The translations under genes and the position numbers were made by a program. Below the pieces are notes generated by a model. It did no database searches. It saw only the letters and a program-made list of their open reading frames with translations, and was not told the DNA's origin. From NCBI GenBank assembly GCA_945952585.1, contig CAMFII010000007.1, forward strand, positions 170,627 to 234,626: a stretch of DNA of 64,000 bases. Reading direction: 5' to 3'. Origin of the DNA: an uncultured Rhodobacter sp. (lineage in GTDB: Bacteria > Pseudomonadota > Alphaproteobacteria > Rhodobacterales > Rhodobacteraceae). Shown here one piece after another: positions 18,143 through 26,856 of the stretch (position 1 is the first letter of the stretch; every line of letters begins with the position of its first letter).

Positions 18143-19312
18143 TCAGGCCTTTGCCGGGGGCACGGTCCGGGCCCTCGCGGAAGCCAGCGTATCACGCAGT
18201 TCGGCTTCCATCCTGACAAGTTCGCCCTCGGCCGCGGCCCGTCGGGCCTTGCCTTCGTCGGCGATCCGCAGCGAGTCCTCGATCGTTGCGATCAGCGTCG
18301 CATTGGCGTGTTTGACCGACTCGATATCGAAGACGCCGCGCTCCATCTCCTCGCGGACGACGCGGTTCGATTCCTGCAGGTTCTCGGCGTTCGACCGCAA
18401 CAGCTCGTTGGTGAGGTCGTTGGCCTCTTTCACCGCGCCGGCAGCCTCGCGAGAGCGCTGGATCGTGACGGCCTGGGCCAACTGGGTTTCCCACAGCGGC
18501 ACGGTGTTCACGAGGGTCGAGTTGATCTTGGTGACCAGGCTCTTGTCGTTCTCCTGCACCAGCCGGATCGAGGGCAGGGACTGCATCGTGACCTGACGGG
18601 TCAGCTTCAGGTCATGGACGCGGCGTTCGAGATCGTCGCGTGCCGCGCGCAGGTCACGCAGCTCCTGCGCCCGCATCACCTTGTCGGCCTCGGCCGCCGC
18701 AGCCACGGCTGTTTCGCGCGACGGGATGTCCCTTTCATCGACTTCCTTCAGCTTTGCCTCGCCGGCGGCGATGTAGAGCCCGAGTTCATCGTAGAAATTC
18801 AGGGTCTTGGCATAGAGCAGGTCGAGCGACTTGATGTCCTTCAGAAGCTTGTGCTCGTGGCCAAGCAGTTCTTCGGTCACCCGGTCGATCTGTTCCTGCA
18901 CCTTCTCGAACTTCGCCACGAATTCGGCAAAGGGCGCAGCCTGGCCGGTCAGCCATTCCCACCAGCTGCGCTCGCGCCGTACGTCGAGTTCTTCCGAGGA
19001 AAAGCCGCGCAGCGTCGCGACGATCTTGCGCAGCGAGTCGCCTGCTGGCCCCACATCCTTGTTGCGCACGTCGGTCAGCATCGCCTGGCTGATCGTCTGC
19101 AACTCTGCCTGCGCGGCCGAGCCGAAAGCGATGATCGACTGGGTGTTGGCAAGGTCAAGCTCGGCCATCCGCTTGCGGATCGCCTCGGCCTTAGGCGCCG
19201 GCGCCGCCTCGAGCGGGACGACTTCGGCCACGGGTTCAGGCAAAAGGTTGGCCGTCAGGGCCTCGGCTTCGGCAAGGGCAGCCTGGGCATCGGCGCGGAT
19301 CGAGTCGGACAT
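18143..19312 (-). CDS. telA: toxic anion resistance protein, TelA/KlaA family
   Basis: 389 residues, largely helical and coiled-coil, matching the TelA family associated with tellurite and other toxic-anion or membrane stress. Characteristic pieces are LRGFSSEELDVRRERSWWEW near residue 105, the EHKLLKDIKSLD helix, and the conserved C-terminal NELLRSNAENLQESNRVV. No membrane helix is seen, so it is cytoplasmic or peripheral. It is 3 bp downstream of the XpaC gene; the TelA-XpaC pairing is widespread in bacteria, and the biochemical role remains unknown. Confidence 0.92.
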   Translation of the reverse strand: MSDSIRADAQAALAEAEALTANLLPEPVAEVVPLEAAPAPKAEAIRKRMAELDLANTQSIIAFGSAAQAELQTISQAMLTDVRNKDVGPAGDSLRKIVATLRGFSSEELDVRRERSWWEWLTGQAAPFAEFVAKFEKVQEQIDRVTEELLGHEHKLLKDIKSLDLLYAKTLNFYDELGLYIAAGEAKLKEVDERDIPSRETAVAAAAEADKVMRAQELRDLRAARDDLERRVHDLKLTRQVTMQSLPSIRLVQENDKSLVTKINSTLVNTVPLWETQLAQAVTIQRSREAAGAVKEANDLTNELLRSNAENLQESNRVVREEMERGVFDIESVKHANATLIATIEDSLRIADEGKARRAAAEGELVRMEAELRDTLASARARTVPPAKA

Positions 19313-19315
19313 CGG

Positions 19316-20257
19316 TCAATCTCCCTTGGGCAAGGTCTGGCTGGAATTGGTCAGGTCTGAAAGCGGATCGGGAAGCGGGTTCGGAGCGGCCAGAGACAGC
19401 CGTTCGCGCAGCACGCTGATCTCGACATCGAGATCGCTGCGATCGTTGGACAGCAGCATGTCGATCCGCTTGCGGAAATGGCTTTCCAGGTCGGTCAGCA
19501 ACTGCTCGTAGTCGCTGCGGGCTTGTGCCGACCGGGTCTGGCCGTAGAGATCGACGAATTTCACAGTCGCATCGCGGGCGCCCATCAGGAACACGCCGAT
19601 CTCGCGGCGCGCGGCGGTCAGGTCGCGCGGATCGCCCTCGATCGTGCGGAACAGCTGCCGGGCGGTCGTGGCAAAGCGGTCGACCCGCCCCTCCAGCCCG
19701 CGGTCTTGGGCGCGCAGGATCGCGTCCTGCATCGCCTTGAGGTAGGCCTCGCCTTCCTCCACGGCGCGGGCCACCCGATCCGTCTGAAACTTGTCGATCC
19801 CCTCGGCGCCCTTGTCGCGCAGCGGGTCGGGACCGAAGGCGGCAAAATGCAGGACGGCGCCGATCAACCCCAGGGCAGCGGGAATGACGAAACCGGTGCC
19901 GTTGACCAGCGCCCCGGTGAAAAGGCCGACCCCGGTCAGGGCCGAGCCGAAGATCTTGCGGGGCAGGGCGGGGCGGCGGGCCACGCGGCGGGCGTCATAG
20001 GCTTCCTGCGCGGCGACGCCTTCGCGGGTCATCCAGGCCGCGGCGATGAGGATGGCAAAGGCGGCGAAGTTCAGCACGAGCCCGCTTTGGTCCATGCTGA
20101 AGGCGCGCAGCGCGAAAAGGACTGGAACGACGAAAAGAAGGTTGACGCGCGCGCCCATCCGGCTGGCCCGCTTGCCGGAAAATCCCGGTCCGGGAGGGGC
20201 GGACGGCTCGCCATCTTTCGGCTGCGGGCTATATTTGCCGCCGTAACGCTGCGCCAT
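19316..20257 (-). CDS. XpaC-family membrane protein (5-bromo-4-chloroindolyl phosphate hydrolysis family)
   Basis: 313 residues. A Pro/Gly-rich N-terminus precedes paired hydrophobic segments (ARVNLLFVVPVLFAL and the following FAAFAILIAAAW) and a second hydrophobic hairpin (TGVGLFTGALVNGTGF and AALGLIGAVLHFAAF). A cytosolic helical XpaC domain follows, with repeated arginine-rich helices (DRVARAVEEGEAYLKAM). Family members are coupled to TelA, as here. The historical name reflects a hydrolysis phenotype, not a proven enzyme activity. Its ATG overlaps the stop of the 28-residue ORF upstream (TGATG), so the pair is translationally coupled. Confidence 0.87.
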   Translation of the reverse strand: MAQRYGGKYSPQPKDGEPSAPPGPGFSGKRASRMGARVNLLFVVPVLFALRAFSMDQSGLVLNFAAFAILIAAAWMTREGVAAQEAYDARRVARRPALPRKIFGSALTGVGLFTGALVNGTGFVIPAALGLIGAVLHFAAFGPDPLRDKGAEGIDKFQTDRVARAVEEGEAYLKAMQDAILRAQDRGLEGRVDRFATTARQLFRTIEGDPRDLTAARREIGVFLMGARDATVKFVDLYGQTRSAQARSDYEQLLTDLESHFRKRIDMLLSNDRSDLDVEISVLRERLSLAAPNPLPDPLSDLTNSSQTLPKGD

Positions 20258-20343
20258 CAGGCCCCGCCTCCGGAGACGGCGACATAGACCATCAGCGCCA
20301 GAAGAAGCAGATAGGCCAGCCTCTGAAGCCTTTCGTCCGTCAT
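20257..20343 (-). CDS. 28-residue single-span membrane microprotein heading the TelA operon
   Basis: A very short ORF starting MTDERLQRLAYLLLLALMVY and ending in a Gly-rich tail. A charged N-terminus precedes one hydrophobic helix of about 14 residues. It has a good GGAGAGG ribosome site and its TGA overlaps the ATG of the XpaC gene. An in-frame ATG at 20376 would give 39 residues but has no better ribosome site. The tight overlap and the membrane profile argue that it is real and a partner of XpaC. No family name is known to me. Confidence 0.6.
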   Translation of the reverse strand: MTDERLQRLAYLLLLALMVYVAVSGGGA

Positions 20344-20440
20344 CCGCCTCTCCGACAGGTCAGGGACCGTTTCCATTCTGGAGATGAACTATAGGGGATG
20401 AGGAAACGGCTTGCCAGCGGCATTGACCCCGCCGGACCGG

Positions 20441-21565
20441 CTATCCCTTGCGCGAGGGCGGTTTTTTTCCGCGCGGTCCGACAGGTCCGGGGCGCTCGCC
20501 GGCGGGCGTGGCAGGCCTGCGGCTGGTCCCGGTCGGGGCGGGGCCGGAGGGGCGCGGCGAACGGGGGCCCTTGTCCGCCGGATCGGTCGCGGCGCGGCTG
20601 CGGAACGTCTTGGCAGCAGGCTTCGATCCGTCGGCGCGCGGACGTGCGGAGCCTGGGCTAGAGGCATCAGTGGGCTTGGCGGACAGGCGCGGTCCACGCG
20701 CCGGGCGATCGCCCTCCTGCCGCGCCGGTTTCCCCTTGGGCCCGGCCGGGCGCGGCTTGGCGGTGGCGCGGCCCTCGCCTTCGGGCGCGTCGAGGCCAAG
20801 CTGGTCGCGCAGGACCTTGGGCCGCACCTCTTCCACCTCGCCCGGTTTCATCTCGTTCAGGCGGAAGGGGCCATAGCTCACGCGGATCAGGCGGTTGACG
20901 TATAGCCCGATCGCCGACATGGCGCGGCGGATCTCGCGGTTCTTGCCTTCACGCAGGCCGACCGTCAGCCAGGCATTGGCGCCCTGGACCCGGTCAAGCT
21001 TCACCTCCATCGGCTGGAATTTCTCGCCTTCGACGGTGATCCCCTTGCGCAGCGGATCGAGATCGGGATCGGTCGGGTTGCCGTTGACCCGCACCCGGTA
21101 CTTGCGCAGCCAGCCGGTCGAGGGCAGTTCCAGCCGCCGCTTGAGTTCGCCGTCATTGGTCAGAAGCAGCAGCCCCTCGGAGTTGAGGTCAAGCCGGCCG
21201 ACCGACATCACCCGCGGCATCTCCGGCGGCAGGCGATCGAACACGGTCTCGCGCCCCTTCTCGTCGGCGGCAGAGGTCACGAGACCTTCGGGCTTGTAGT
21301 AGAGCCAGAGACGGGCGGGCTCGGGTTCCTTGAGCGGCTGGCCTGCGACGGTGATCTTGTCCTTCGCCGTGACGTTCAGTGCCGGGCTGTCGATCACCTT
21401 GCCGTTGACGGTCACCTGACCGAGTTCGATCAGACGTTCCGCCTCGCGGCGCGAGGCGACGCCGGCGCGCGACAGGACCTTGGCGATCCGTTCGCCTTCG
21501 GGGGTCGACCCGGCGGTGGGCGAAGGCGCAGCCGGTTTTCCGGAGCGGGGTGATCTGTCGGTCAT
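20441..21565 (-). CDS. rluB: 23S rRNA pseudouridine synthase, RluB type
   Basis: 374 residues. An S4 RNA-binding domain (about 24-85, KVLSRAGVASRREAERLI) is followed by a RsuA/RluB catalytic domain with the active-site Asp in GRLDLNSEGLLLLTNDG near residue 120 and REGKNREIRRAM downstream. The last roughly 110 residues are a low-complexity Lys/Arg/Pro/Ser tail, disordered and basic, common in alphaproteobacterial homologues. It modifies 23S rRNA (U2605 in E. coli numbering). It is divergent from tadA with a 130 bp gap. The long upstream extension of the frame is antisense to tadA and is discarded. Confidence 0.92.
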   Translation of the reverse strand: MTDRSPRSGKPAAPSPTAGSTPEGERIAKVLSRAGVASRREAERLIELGQVTVNGKVIDSPALNVTAKDKITVAGQPLKEPEPARLWLYYKPEGLVTSAADEKGRETVFDRLPPEMPRVMSVGRLDLNSEGLLLLTNDGELKRRLELPSTGWLRKYRVRVNGNPTDPDLDPLRKGITVEGEKFQPMEVKLDRVQGANAWLTVGLREGKNREIRRAMSAIGLYVNRLIRVSYGPFRLNEMKPGEVEEVRPKVLRDQLGLDAPEGEGRATAKPRPAGPKGKPARQEGDRPARGPRLSAKPTDASSPGSARPRADGSKPAAKTFRSRAATDPADKGPRSPRPSGPAPTGTSRRPATPAGERPGPVGPRGKKPPSRKG

Positions 21566-21621
21566 CGTGGAGTCCCGGCCGCGGAAGGGGCGGCGACCCC
21601 CGGGGGCCGTCTGCCCCCGGA

Positions 21622-21650
21622 CCCCCGAGGATATTTTGGAACAGAAGAAG
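21622..21650 (+). repeat. dispersed intergenic element, looser copy 2
   Basis: The core CCCCCGAGGATATTTTGG is followed by an A/G-rich ACAGAAGAAGG. It shares the head of the 31-bp element at 6182 but has a diverged tail. It lies between the divergent rluB and tadA start codons, just after GC-rich arms (GGGGGCCGTCTGCCCCC) that could form a hairpin. Confidence 0.5.
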
Positions 21651-21697
21651 GAACAAGGCGGCTTGCCTTGATCGGGCGTCGGTTGCATCACCGGGCC

Positions 21698-22156
21698 ATG
21701 ACATTCCGGTCCTACATGGAAATCGCGCTGGACGAGGCGCGGGCGGCGGCGGCGCGGGGCGAGATCCCGGTCGGGGCCGTTGTCGTATCGCCTGTCGGCG
21801 AGCTGGTGGCACGGGCCGGGAACCGGACGCGCGAGTTGGCGGACCCCTCCGCCCACGCCGAGATGCTGGCGATCCGGACGGCCTGTGCGGCCGCCGGATC
21901 GGAGCGCCTGCCGGGGCACGACCTGTACGTGACGCTCGAGCCCTGCCCGATGTGCGCGGCGGCAATCGGCTTTGCCCGGATCGCGCGGCTTTACTACGGG
22001 GCAAGCGATCCGAAATCGGGCGGGGTGGCGCAGGGCCCCCGGGTCTTTGCCCACCCTCAATGTCATCATGTGCCCGAAATATATGACGGAATCGGTGCGG
22101 GAGAGGCAGAGAACCTGCTCAAGGCGTTCTTTGTGACCTTGCGCGACCGCGGCTGA
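21698..22156 (+). CDS. tadA: tRNA(adenine34) deaminase
   Basis: A 152-residue zinc deaminase converting A34 to inosine in the anticodon of tRNA-Arg(ACG). The cytidine-deaminase fold motifs are complete: SAHAEMLAIR supplies the His53 zinc ligand and Glu55 proton shuttle, and EPCPMCAAAI supplies the two Cys ligands (83, 86). Length is standard. The ATG at 21698 is chosen over one ten codons upstream by family length. It is divergent from rluB, pairing two RNA-modification genes head to head. Confidence 0.93.
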   Translation: MTFRSYMEIALDEARAAAARGEIPVGAVVVSPVGELVARAGNRTRELADPSAHAEMLAIRTACAAAGSERLPGHDLYVTLEPCPMCAAAIGFARIARLYYGASDPKSGGVAQGPRVFAHPQCHHVPEIYDGIGAGEAENLLKAFFVTLRDRG

Positions 22157-22279
22157 GGATCGTGTCGATCGGGTCACAATGCCCGGCCGCGGAATGACGC
22201 AAGGGAACTTCCGCTTGGCGCGACTCGGGTTTCCACTGTAGCAGCGGAACTCTCGAAACCCTCAGCAAGGAGGAGCGAC

Positions 22280-22351
22280 ATGTTGATTGCATACACCGCC
22301 CTTCCAAATGAGGGATACGGGTCAGCCGGAGTCTGCGCTCCGCGCATTTGA
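22280..22351 (+). CDS. possible 23-residue leader or microprotein with a consensus ribosome site
   Basis: AAGGAGGAG lies 5-6 nt before an ATG opening a 23-codon frame (MLIAYTALPNEGYGSAGVCA then PRI and TGA). The ribosome site is the best in its neighbourhood, stronger than that of the downstream DUF1127-like gene 145 bp away. No family is recognised and the peptide is not hydrophobic. It may be a regulatory leader or a small protein; a chance ORF cannot be excluded. Confidence 0.35.
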   Translation: MLIAYTALPNEGYGSAGVCAPRI

Positions 22352-22496
22352 CCTGATCGGGACCTGCACGCCGCGCGTGCCCTGACTCCACCCTCCGTAT
22401 CGTCGCACGATGTCGCCCCCGTAGGGCAAGGCGTGCATTTCTCATCCTGTAACAGAGGCGTCGTCCGGCCACACGGCCCATGCGGCGAATTTTATC

Positions 22497-22718
22497 ATGA
22501 CCCTGAACGATCTCCGGGCGCTGGAGCGTCCTGACCTGATCCTGTCCGACCTGATCGCCCGGCATGGGGCCCGGCCCATGGTTCTTGCCATGCTGCGGGC
22601 GCTGACCAAGCCGAAGACCGCCCGCTCGGCCCGCGGCCTGCGCCTGTCGGGCCATCTCATGCGCGACATCGGGCTGGAGCCGCTTCCCGAGGCTCCGCCC
22701 TGGGTCAAGATCCGGTAA
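22497..22718 (+). CDS. small DUF1127-like protein
   Basis: 73 residues, basic. The C-terminal segment RGLRLSGHLMRDIGLEP matches the conserved end of DUF1127 proteins (arginine-rich helix, then LxDIGL). In rhodobacters such small proteins are linked to RNA turnover and phosphate or carbon regulation; that is family knowledge, not shown here. The N-terminal half (LILSDLIARHGARPMVLAML) is longer than in minimal DUF1127 proteins. The ribosome site is weak. A 340-bp gap containing a tiny ORF precedes it. Confidence 0.65.
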   Translation: MTLNDLRALERPDLILSDLIARHGARPMVLAMLRALTKPKTARSARGLRLSGHLMRDIGLEPLPEAPPWVKIR

Positions 22719-22733
22719 GCCGGCCGGGGCCGG

Positions 22734-23432
22734 TCAGAAGGTGATCGGCTCCAGCACTTGCGGTTCGATGACGCGCACGTCGGGCGGCACCCCGGCGCGC
22801 AGCGCGTCGGCGCTTTGCTCAAGAAGCGGGAAGGTCCGGTAGTGGCAGGGGATGATTGTCCGAAAATGGAAATATTTCCGGGCAGCGAAGGCTGCGCGGG
22901 CCATATCCATCGTGTAGTGGCCACCGGCCGAAAGGATGCCGATGTCGGGTTTGTGCAATTCCGCCATCCATCCCATGTCGGCCATGATGTCGGTGTCGCC
23001 CGAGACATAGATCGTGTGACCCTCGCCCGAGATCATGAAACCCGCGGCCGAGCCGGCCGGCAGCAGTGCCCCGCCGCCAAAGTCGATGCTGGCCGAGTGG
23101 GTGGCATTGACCATCGTCACCCGGGCGCCGCCGAGCGTGATCGTGCCACCCTTGCCGAAGCCGATCGTCTCGACCCCGCCCTGCTGGTTCAGCCATTCCG
23201 ACAGTTCGTGGATGCAGGCGACCGGCAGGCCCCCGGCGCGGGCGATCGAGGCAGCCTCACCGGCGTGATCTCCGTGGCCGTGGGTCAGCAGCACATGCGT
23301 CGCCCCGTCAAGCGCTTCGGCGCGCCGAGCGGCCGGAAACACCGGATTGCCGGTGAGCCAGGGGTCGATCAGCAGGACTGCCTGTTCTATCTCGATGCGG
23401 AATCCGGAATGGCCGAGCCAGATGATGTTCAT
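22734..23432 (-). CDS. metal-dependent hydrolase, UPF0173 metallo-beta-lactamase fold
   Basis: 232 residues. The binuclear metal motif THGHGDHAG (HxHxDH) lies near residue 53, with further ligands in NATHSAS near 108, SGDTDIMADM near 140 and PCHYRTFP near 195. Family members (UPF0173/YtkL-like) are cytosolic hydrolases of unknown substrate. The ATG at 23432 sits at ideal distance (8 nt) from GGGAG; the ATG two codons upstream is too close to it. It is convergent with the DUF1127-like gene and divergent from the ceramidase-like gene, so it is monocistronic. Confidence 0.88.
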   Translation of the reverse strand: MNIIWLGHSGFRIEIEQAVLLIDPWLTGNPVFPAARRAEALDGATHVLLTHGHGDHAGEAASIARAGGLPVACIHELSEWLNQQGGVETIGFGKGGTITLGGARVTMVNATHSASIDFGGGALLPAGSAAGFMISGEGHTIYVSGDTDIMADMGWMAELHKPDIGILSAGGHYTMDMARAAFAARKYFHFRTIIPCHYRTFPLLEQSADALRAGVPPDVRVIEPQVLEPITF

Positions 23433-23487
23433 GTGCATATCTCCCGGTTGAGGCAAGCAAATGATAGGCGGGATGCGGAGGAAGGGA

Positions 23488-24144
23488 ATGCCCTGGTTTG
23501 ACGCAGTGGACCTTTATTGCGAGCGGCTCGGACCCGGACTCTGGGCTGAGCCACTGAATGCCGTGACAAATCTGGCCTTTCTGGGGGCCGCTTGGATCAT
23601 GTGGCGGCGGGCAGGCGACGACCGGATGGGACGGGCCCTGGCCGCGGTTCTGGCGGTGATCGGCGTCGGATCGGGATTGTTCCACACCTTCGCCAACGGC
23701 TTGACGAGCCTGATGGATGTCCTGCCGATCCTGGGCTTCATCCTGCTTTACCTTTTCGCCGCGAGCCGCGACATGCTCGGCCTCCGGCCAGTCTGGGCGT
23801 CGGCCGCGACCGTGGCGTTTCTGCCCTACGCGGCTGCGACGGTGCCGCTCTGGTCGAAGGTGCCGGGCCTTGGGTCATCCGCGGGCTACATGCCGGTGCC
23901 GGTGCTGATCCTGTTCTACGCATGGTTGCTGCGGACACGTGCGCCGAGGTCGGCGCGGGGGCTGGCGATTGGCGCAGGGGTGCTTCTCGTCTCTCTCCTG
24001 GCCCGGACCGTCGATCAGCCTCTGTGCGGAAGCTGGCCGACTGGCACGCATTTCCTCTGGCATCTTCTGAATGCGGGGATGCTGGCCTGGATGATCCTCG
24101 TCTACTTGCGCTTTCGCGAAGAGGTTAGCCGAAAACCCAGGTGA
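23488..24144 (+). CDS. ceramidase-like membrane protein (CREST superfamily)
   Basis: 218 residues, about seven hydrophobic helices. Conserved CREST positions are present: the Ser/His in GSGLFHTFAN near residue 67, the Asp in LTSLMDVLPI, and the C-terminal HFLWHLLNAG with an Asp-Gln-Pro turn (TVDQPLC) before it. Alkaline ceramidases use such a His/Asp zinc site inside the membrane, so an intramembrane amide or ester hydrolase is likely; the substrate in bacteria is open. The ATG at 23488 follows GGAGGAAGGG. Its end overlaps the convergent DUF1624 gene by 20 bp. Confidence 0.8.
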   Translation: MPWFDAVDLYCERLGPGLWAEPLNAVTNLAFLGAAWIMWRRAGDDRMGRALAAVLAVIGVGSGLFHTFANGLTSLMDVLPILGFILLYLFAASRDMLGLRPVWASAATVAFLPYAAATVPLWSKVPGLGSSAGYMPVPVLILFYAWLLRTRAPRSARGLAIGAGVLLVSLLARTVDQPLCGSWPTGTHFLWHLLNAGMLAWMILVYLRFREEVSRKPR

Positions 24145-24868
24145 AGCCGCCGACAAGCGCCAGCAGCAGCGGCTGGTGGATGAGGTAGAGGACAAGGCTG
24201 TGCCTGCCCGGCCAGGTAAGCCGGTCGATCCAGCGTCGGGGCCGTGCCGGCCAGGCCGAAAGGCGCTCGGTCAGGCCCAAGCGCCGCGCCGCCGAGGCGG
24301 TGGCGATGCCGAGCAAAAGGGTGCCGAACCACGGAAAGAGCGGCTCGAAATCGGCCGTGAGCGGTGGGTAGGGCGAAAGGCCGGTCCAGAGCAGCCAGGG
24401 CGCGGAAAAGGCGGGGTCGGCCAGCAGGCTCCGCCCGGCATAGAAGGCCAGCGCCGCCGCGACCAGGGCGATGGGCGGCCAGCGCAGGAAGGCCAGGCCG
24501 AGGATCGAGTAGACGGCGATGGCATGGAGGATGCCGAAAAACACATACTGGTCCGGCATGGCCATGTAGGTGGCAAGGCTGACCAACGCCGCCGCTCCGG
24601 CGACGCGCGCCAGTCGGCGCAGGAAAGCCTTCCATCGAATCCCGTCTCCATGCGCCAGGTAGAGGCTGACCCCGGCGAGAAACAGGAAGCTGCCGGCGAC
24701 GGTCCTTGCAAAGACAGCCCAGAAGCCCGGCCAGGCGGTGGTGCCGGGAGGCAGATGGCCAAAAAGCTCCAGATCGAAGGTGAAATGGAAGATCGCCATG
24801 CCCAGAAGGGCGGCGCTCCGCGCAAGATCGACAAGGGCGATGCGCTTCGGGCGGAGCGAGGCGGGCAT
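24125..24868 (-). CDS. DUF1624/heparan-alpha-glucosaminide N-acetyltransferase-like membrane protein
   Basis: 247 residues with about seven hydrophobic helices. The family signature is at the N-terminus, IALVDLARSAALLGMAIFHF, with the membrane-embedded His in FHFTFD. The LYLIHQP helix near the C-terminus resembles acyltransferase-3 type ends. Homologues transfer acetyl or acyl groups across the membrane to sugars; the acceptor is unknown. The ATG at 24868 follows AGGAGA. It is divergent from gatC by about 160 bp and convergent with the ceramidase-like gene. Confidence 0.8.
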   Translation of the reverse strand: MPASLRPKRIALVDLARSAALLGMAIFHFTFDLELFGHLPPGTTAWPGFWAVFARTVAGSFLFLAGVSLYLAHGDGIRWKAFLRRLARVAGAAALVSLATYMAMPDQYVFFGILHAIAVYSILGLAFLRWPPIALVAAALAFYAGRSLLADPAFSAPWLLWTGLSPYPPLTADFEPLFPWFGTLLLGIATASAARRLGLTERLSAWPARPRRWIDRLTWPGRHSLVLYLIHQPLLLALVGGFTWVFG

Positions 24869-25030
24869 TGGTTTCTCCTGATCCTTGGCGCGAAGCATGG
24901 CGATCCTGCCGCCGGGGGCAAGGGGCCTCGGCCCTGTGACGGCCGATCCGCGGTCCCTGACGTCCTCGCGCTTGCAGCGCCGCCCCGGCATGGGTAAACG
25001 GAGCCGATCATTTTCGGAAAGCGAACTCGC

Positions 25031-25318
25031 ATGTCCATCGACATCGACACGGCCCGCAAGGTGGCCAAGCTGGCGCGCATCCGCGTCGAGGAAGCCGACC
25101 TGCCCGCACTGGCGGGCGAGCTTTCGGGCATCCTGACCTTCATGGAGCAGCTGAACGAGGTCGACGTGACCGGCGTCGAGCCGATGACCTCGGTCACGCC
25201 GATGCGGCTGAAGCGCCGCGCCGACGTGGTGACGGACGGCAATATCCAGGCGCAGATCCTCGCCAACGCGCCCGATGCGCGTGAAGGCTTCTTTGCGGTG
25301 CCGAAGGTGGTGGAATGA
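25031..25318 (+). CDS. gatC: Asp-tRNA(Asn)/Glu-tRNA(Gln) amidotransferase subunit C
   Basis: A 95-residue clamp subunit of GatCAB, which amidates mischarged Glu-tRNA(Gln) and Asp-tRNA(Asn). It shows the typical N-terminal helices ([28 protein letters not shown]) and the extended C-terminal strand ending near [12 protein letters not shown]. It overlaps gatA by 4 bp (ATGA). gatB is not adjacent and must lie elsewhere, as in many alphaproteobacteria. Confidence 0.96.
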   Translation: MSIDIDTARKVAKLARIRVEEADLPALAGELSGILTFMEQLNEVDVTGVEPMTSVTPMRLKRRADVVTDGNIQAQILANAPDAREGFFAVPKVVE

Positions 25319-26799
25319 GCGCGAACGAATTGACGATTGCCGCGGCGCGCGATGCGCTGCGCAAGGGCGAACTGACCGCCGTCGACCTGACCATGGCCTG
25401 CCTGACCGCGATGGATGCGGGCGATGGCCTGAACGCCTTCGTGCACAAGACCCCCGAGATCGCGCTGGACCAGGCGCGGGCGGCGGATGCGCGGATCAAG
25501 GCGGGCGACGCGCCGTCGCTTTGCGGCATTCCGCTTGGGATCAAGGACCTGTTCTGCACCAAGGGCGTGCCATCGCAGGCCGCGTCGAACATCCTCAAGG
25601 GGTTCCGGCCGGAATACGAGTCCACCGTCACGACGAAGCTTTTCGCGGCCGGTGGCGTGATGCTCGGCAAGCTCAACATGGACGAGTTTGCCATGGGGTC
25701 GTCGAACGAGACCTCTTGCTATGGCAACGCCGTGAACCCGTGGCGGCGTGGCAATGAAGAGACGAAGCTGACCCCGGGCGGATCGTCGGGCGGTTCGGCT
25801 TCGGCCGTGGCGGCGGACCTGTGCCTTGCGGCGACCGGGACAGATACCGGCGGTTCGATCCGCCAGCCGGCGGCCTTCGTCGGCATAACCGGGATCAAGC
25901 CGACCTATGGCCGCGTCAGCCGGTGGGGCATCGTCGCCTTCGCCTCGTCGCTTGACCAGGCCGGGCCGATGACCAAGTCGGTGCGCGATGCGGCGATCCT
26001 GCTGGAAGCGATGGCGGGCCACGACCCCAAGGATTCGACCAGCGCCGAGATCCCGGTCCCGGATTTCGAGGCGATGCTGACCGGCGACATCCGCGGCAAG
26101 AAGATCGGCATTCCGCGCGAATACCGCATGGACGGGATGCCCGACGAGATCGAGAAGCTCTGGGCCGATGGGCAGGCGATGCTGAAGGATGCCGGGGCCG
26201 AGATCGTCGACATCTCGCTGCCGCATACGAAATACGCGCTGCCCGCGTATTACGTCATCGCGCCGGCGGAAGCCTCGTCGAACCTCGCCCGCTATGACGG
26301 CGTGCGCTACGGCCATCGTGCGAAGCTGGCGCAGGGCGACGGCATCACCGAGATGTACGAAAAGACCCGCGCCGAAGGCTTCGGCAAGGAAGTGCAGCGT
26401 CGGGTTATGATCGGCACCTATGTGCTGTCTGCCGGCTTCTACGACGCCTATTACAACCGCGCCCGCAAGGTCCGCGCCCTTATCAAGCGCGACTTCGAGC
26501 AGGCCTTCGCCGCCGGGATCGACGCGATCCTGACGCCCGCCACGCCGTCCAGCGCCTTCGGTCTGGGCGAGATGGCCAATGCCGATCCGGTCGAGATGTA
26601 TCTGAACGACGTCTTCACGGTGACGGTTAACCTCGCGGGGTTGCCGGGCGTCGCCGTGCCGATCGGGCTGGATCGCAAGGGCCTGCCGCTTGGGCTGCAG
26701 CTGATCGGCCGGCCCTGGGAAGAGGGCGATCTGCTCAATCACGCCTACGTGCTGGAGAAAGCTGCGGGCTTTGTGGCAAAACCCGAGAAATGGTGGTAA
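25315..26799 (+). CDS. gatA: Asp-tRNA(Asn)/Glu-tRNA(Gln) amidotransferase subunit A
   Basis: A 494-residue glutaminase subunit of GatCAB with the amidase-signature fold. The Ser-cisSer-Lys triad is visible: Lys in [14 protein letters not shown] near residue 79, and the serines in [10 protein letters not shown] near 153 and [13 protein letters not shown] near 177. It releases ammonia from glutamine and passes it to GatB. The start overlaps gatC (ATGA). Length and motifs are complete. Confidence 0.97.
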   Translation: MSANELTIAAARDALRKGELTAVDLTMACLTAMDAGDGLNAFVHKTPEIALDQARAADARIKAGDAPSLCGIPLGIKDLFCTKGVPSQAASNILKGFRPEYESTVTTKLFAAGGVMLGKLNMDEFAMGSSNETSCYGNAVNPWRRGNEETKLTPGGSSGGSASAVAADLCLAATGTDTGGSIRQPAAFVGITGIKPTYGRVSRWGIVAFASSLDQAGPMTKSVRDAAILLEAMAGHDPKDSTSAEIPVPDFEAMLTGDIRGKKIGIPREYRMDGMPDEIEKLWADGQAMLKDAGAEIVDISLPHTKYALPAYYVIAPAEASSNLARYDGVRYGHRAKLAQGDGITEMYEKTRAEGFGKEVQRRVMIGTYVLSAGFYDAYYNRARKVRALIKRDFEQAFAAGIDAILTPATPSSAFGLGEMANADPVEMYLNDVFTVTVNLAGLPGVAVPIGLDRKGLPLGLQLIGRPWEEGDLLNHAYVLEKAAGFVAKPEKWW

Positions 26800-26856
26800 G
26801 GGCCGCCGCTGACTTCGGCCCGCTGTCCTGCTGGGCCCCTGAGATCGAGGACTGAC

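Noticed and set aside
21566..22177. Long leftward extension of the rluB frame across tadA
   Set aside because: It is the reverse complement of tadA; the S4 domain begins just after the ATG at 21565.
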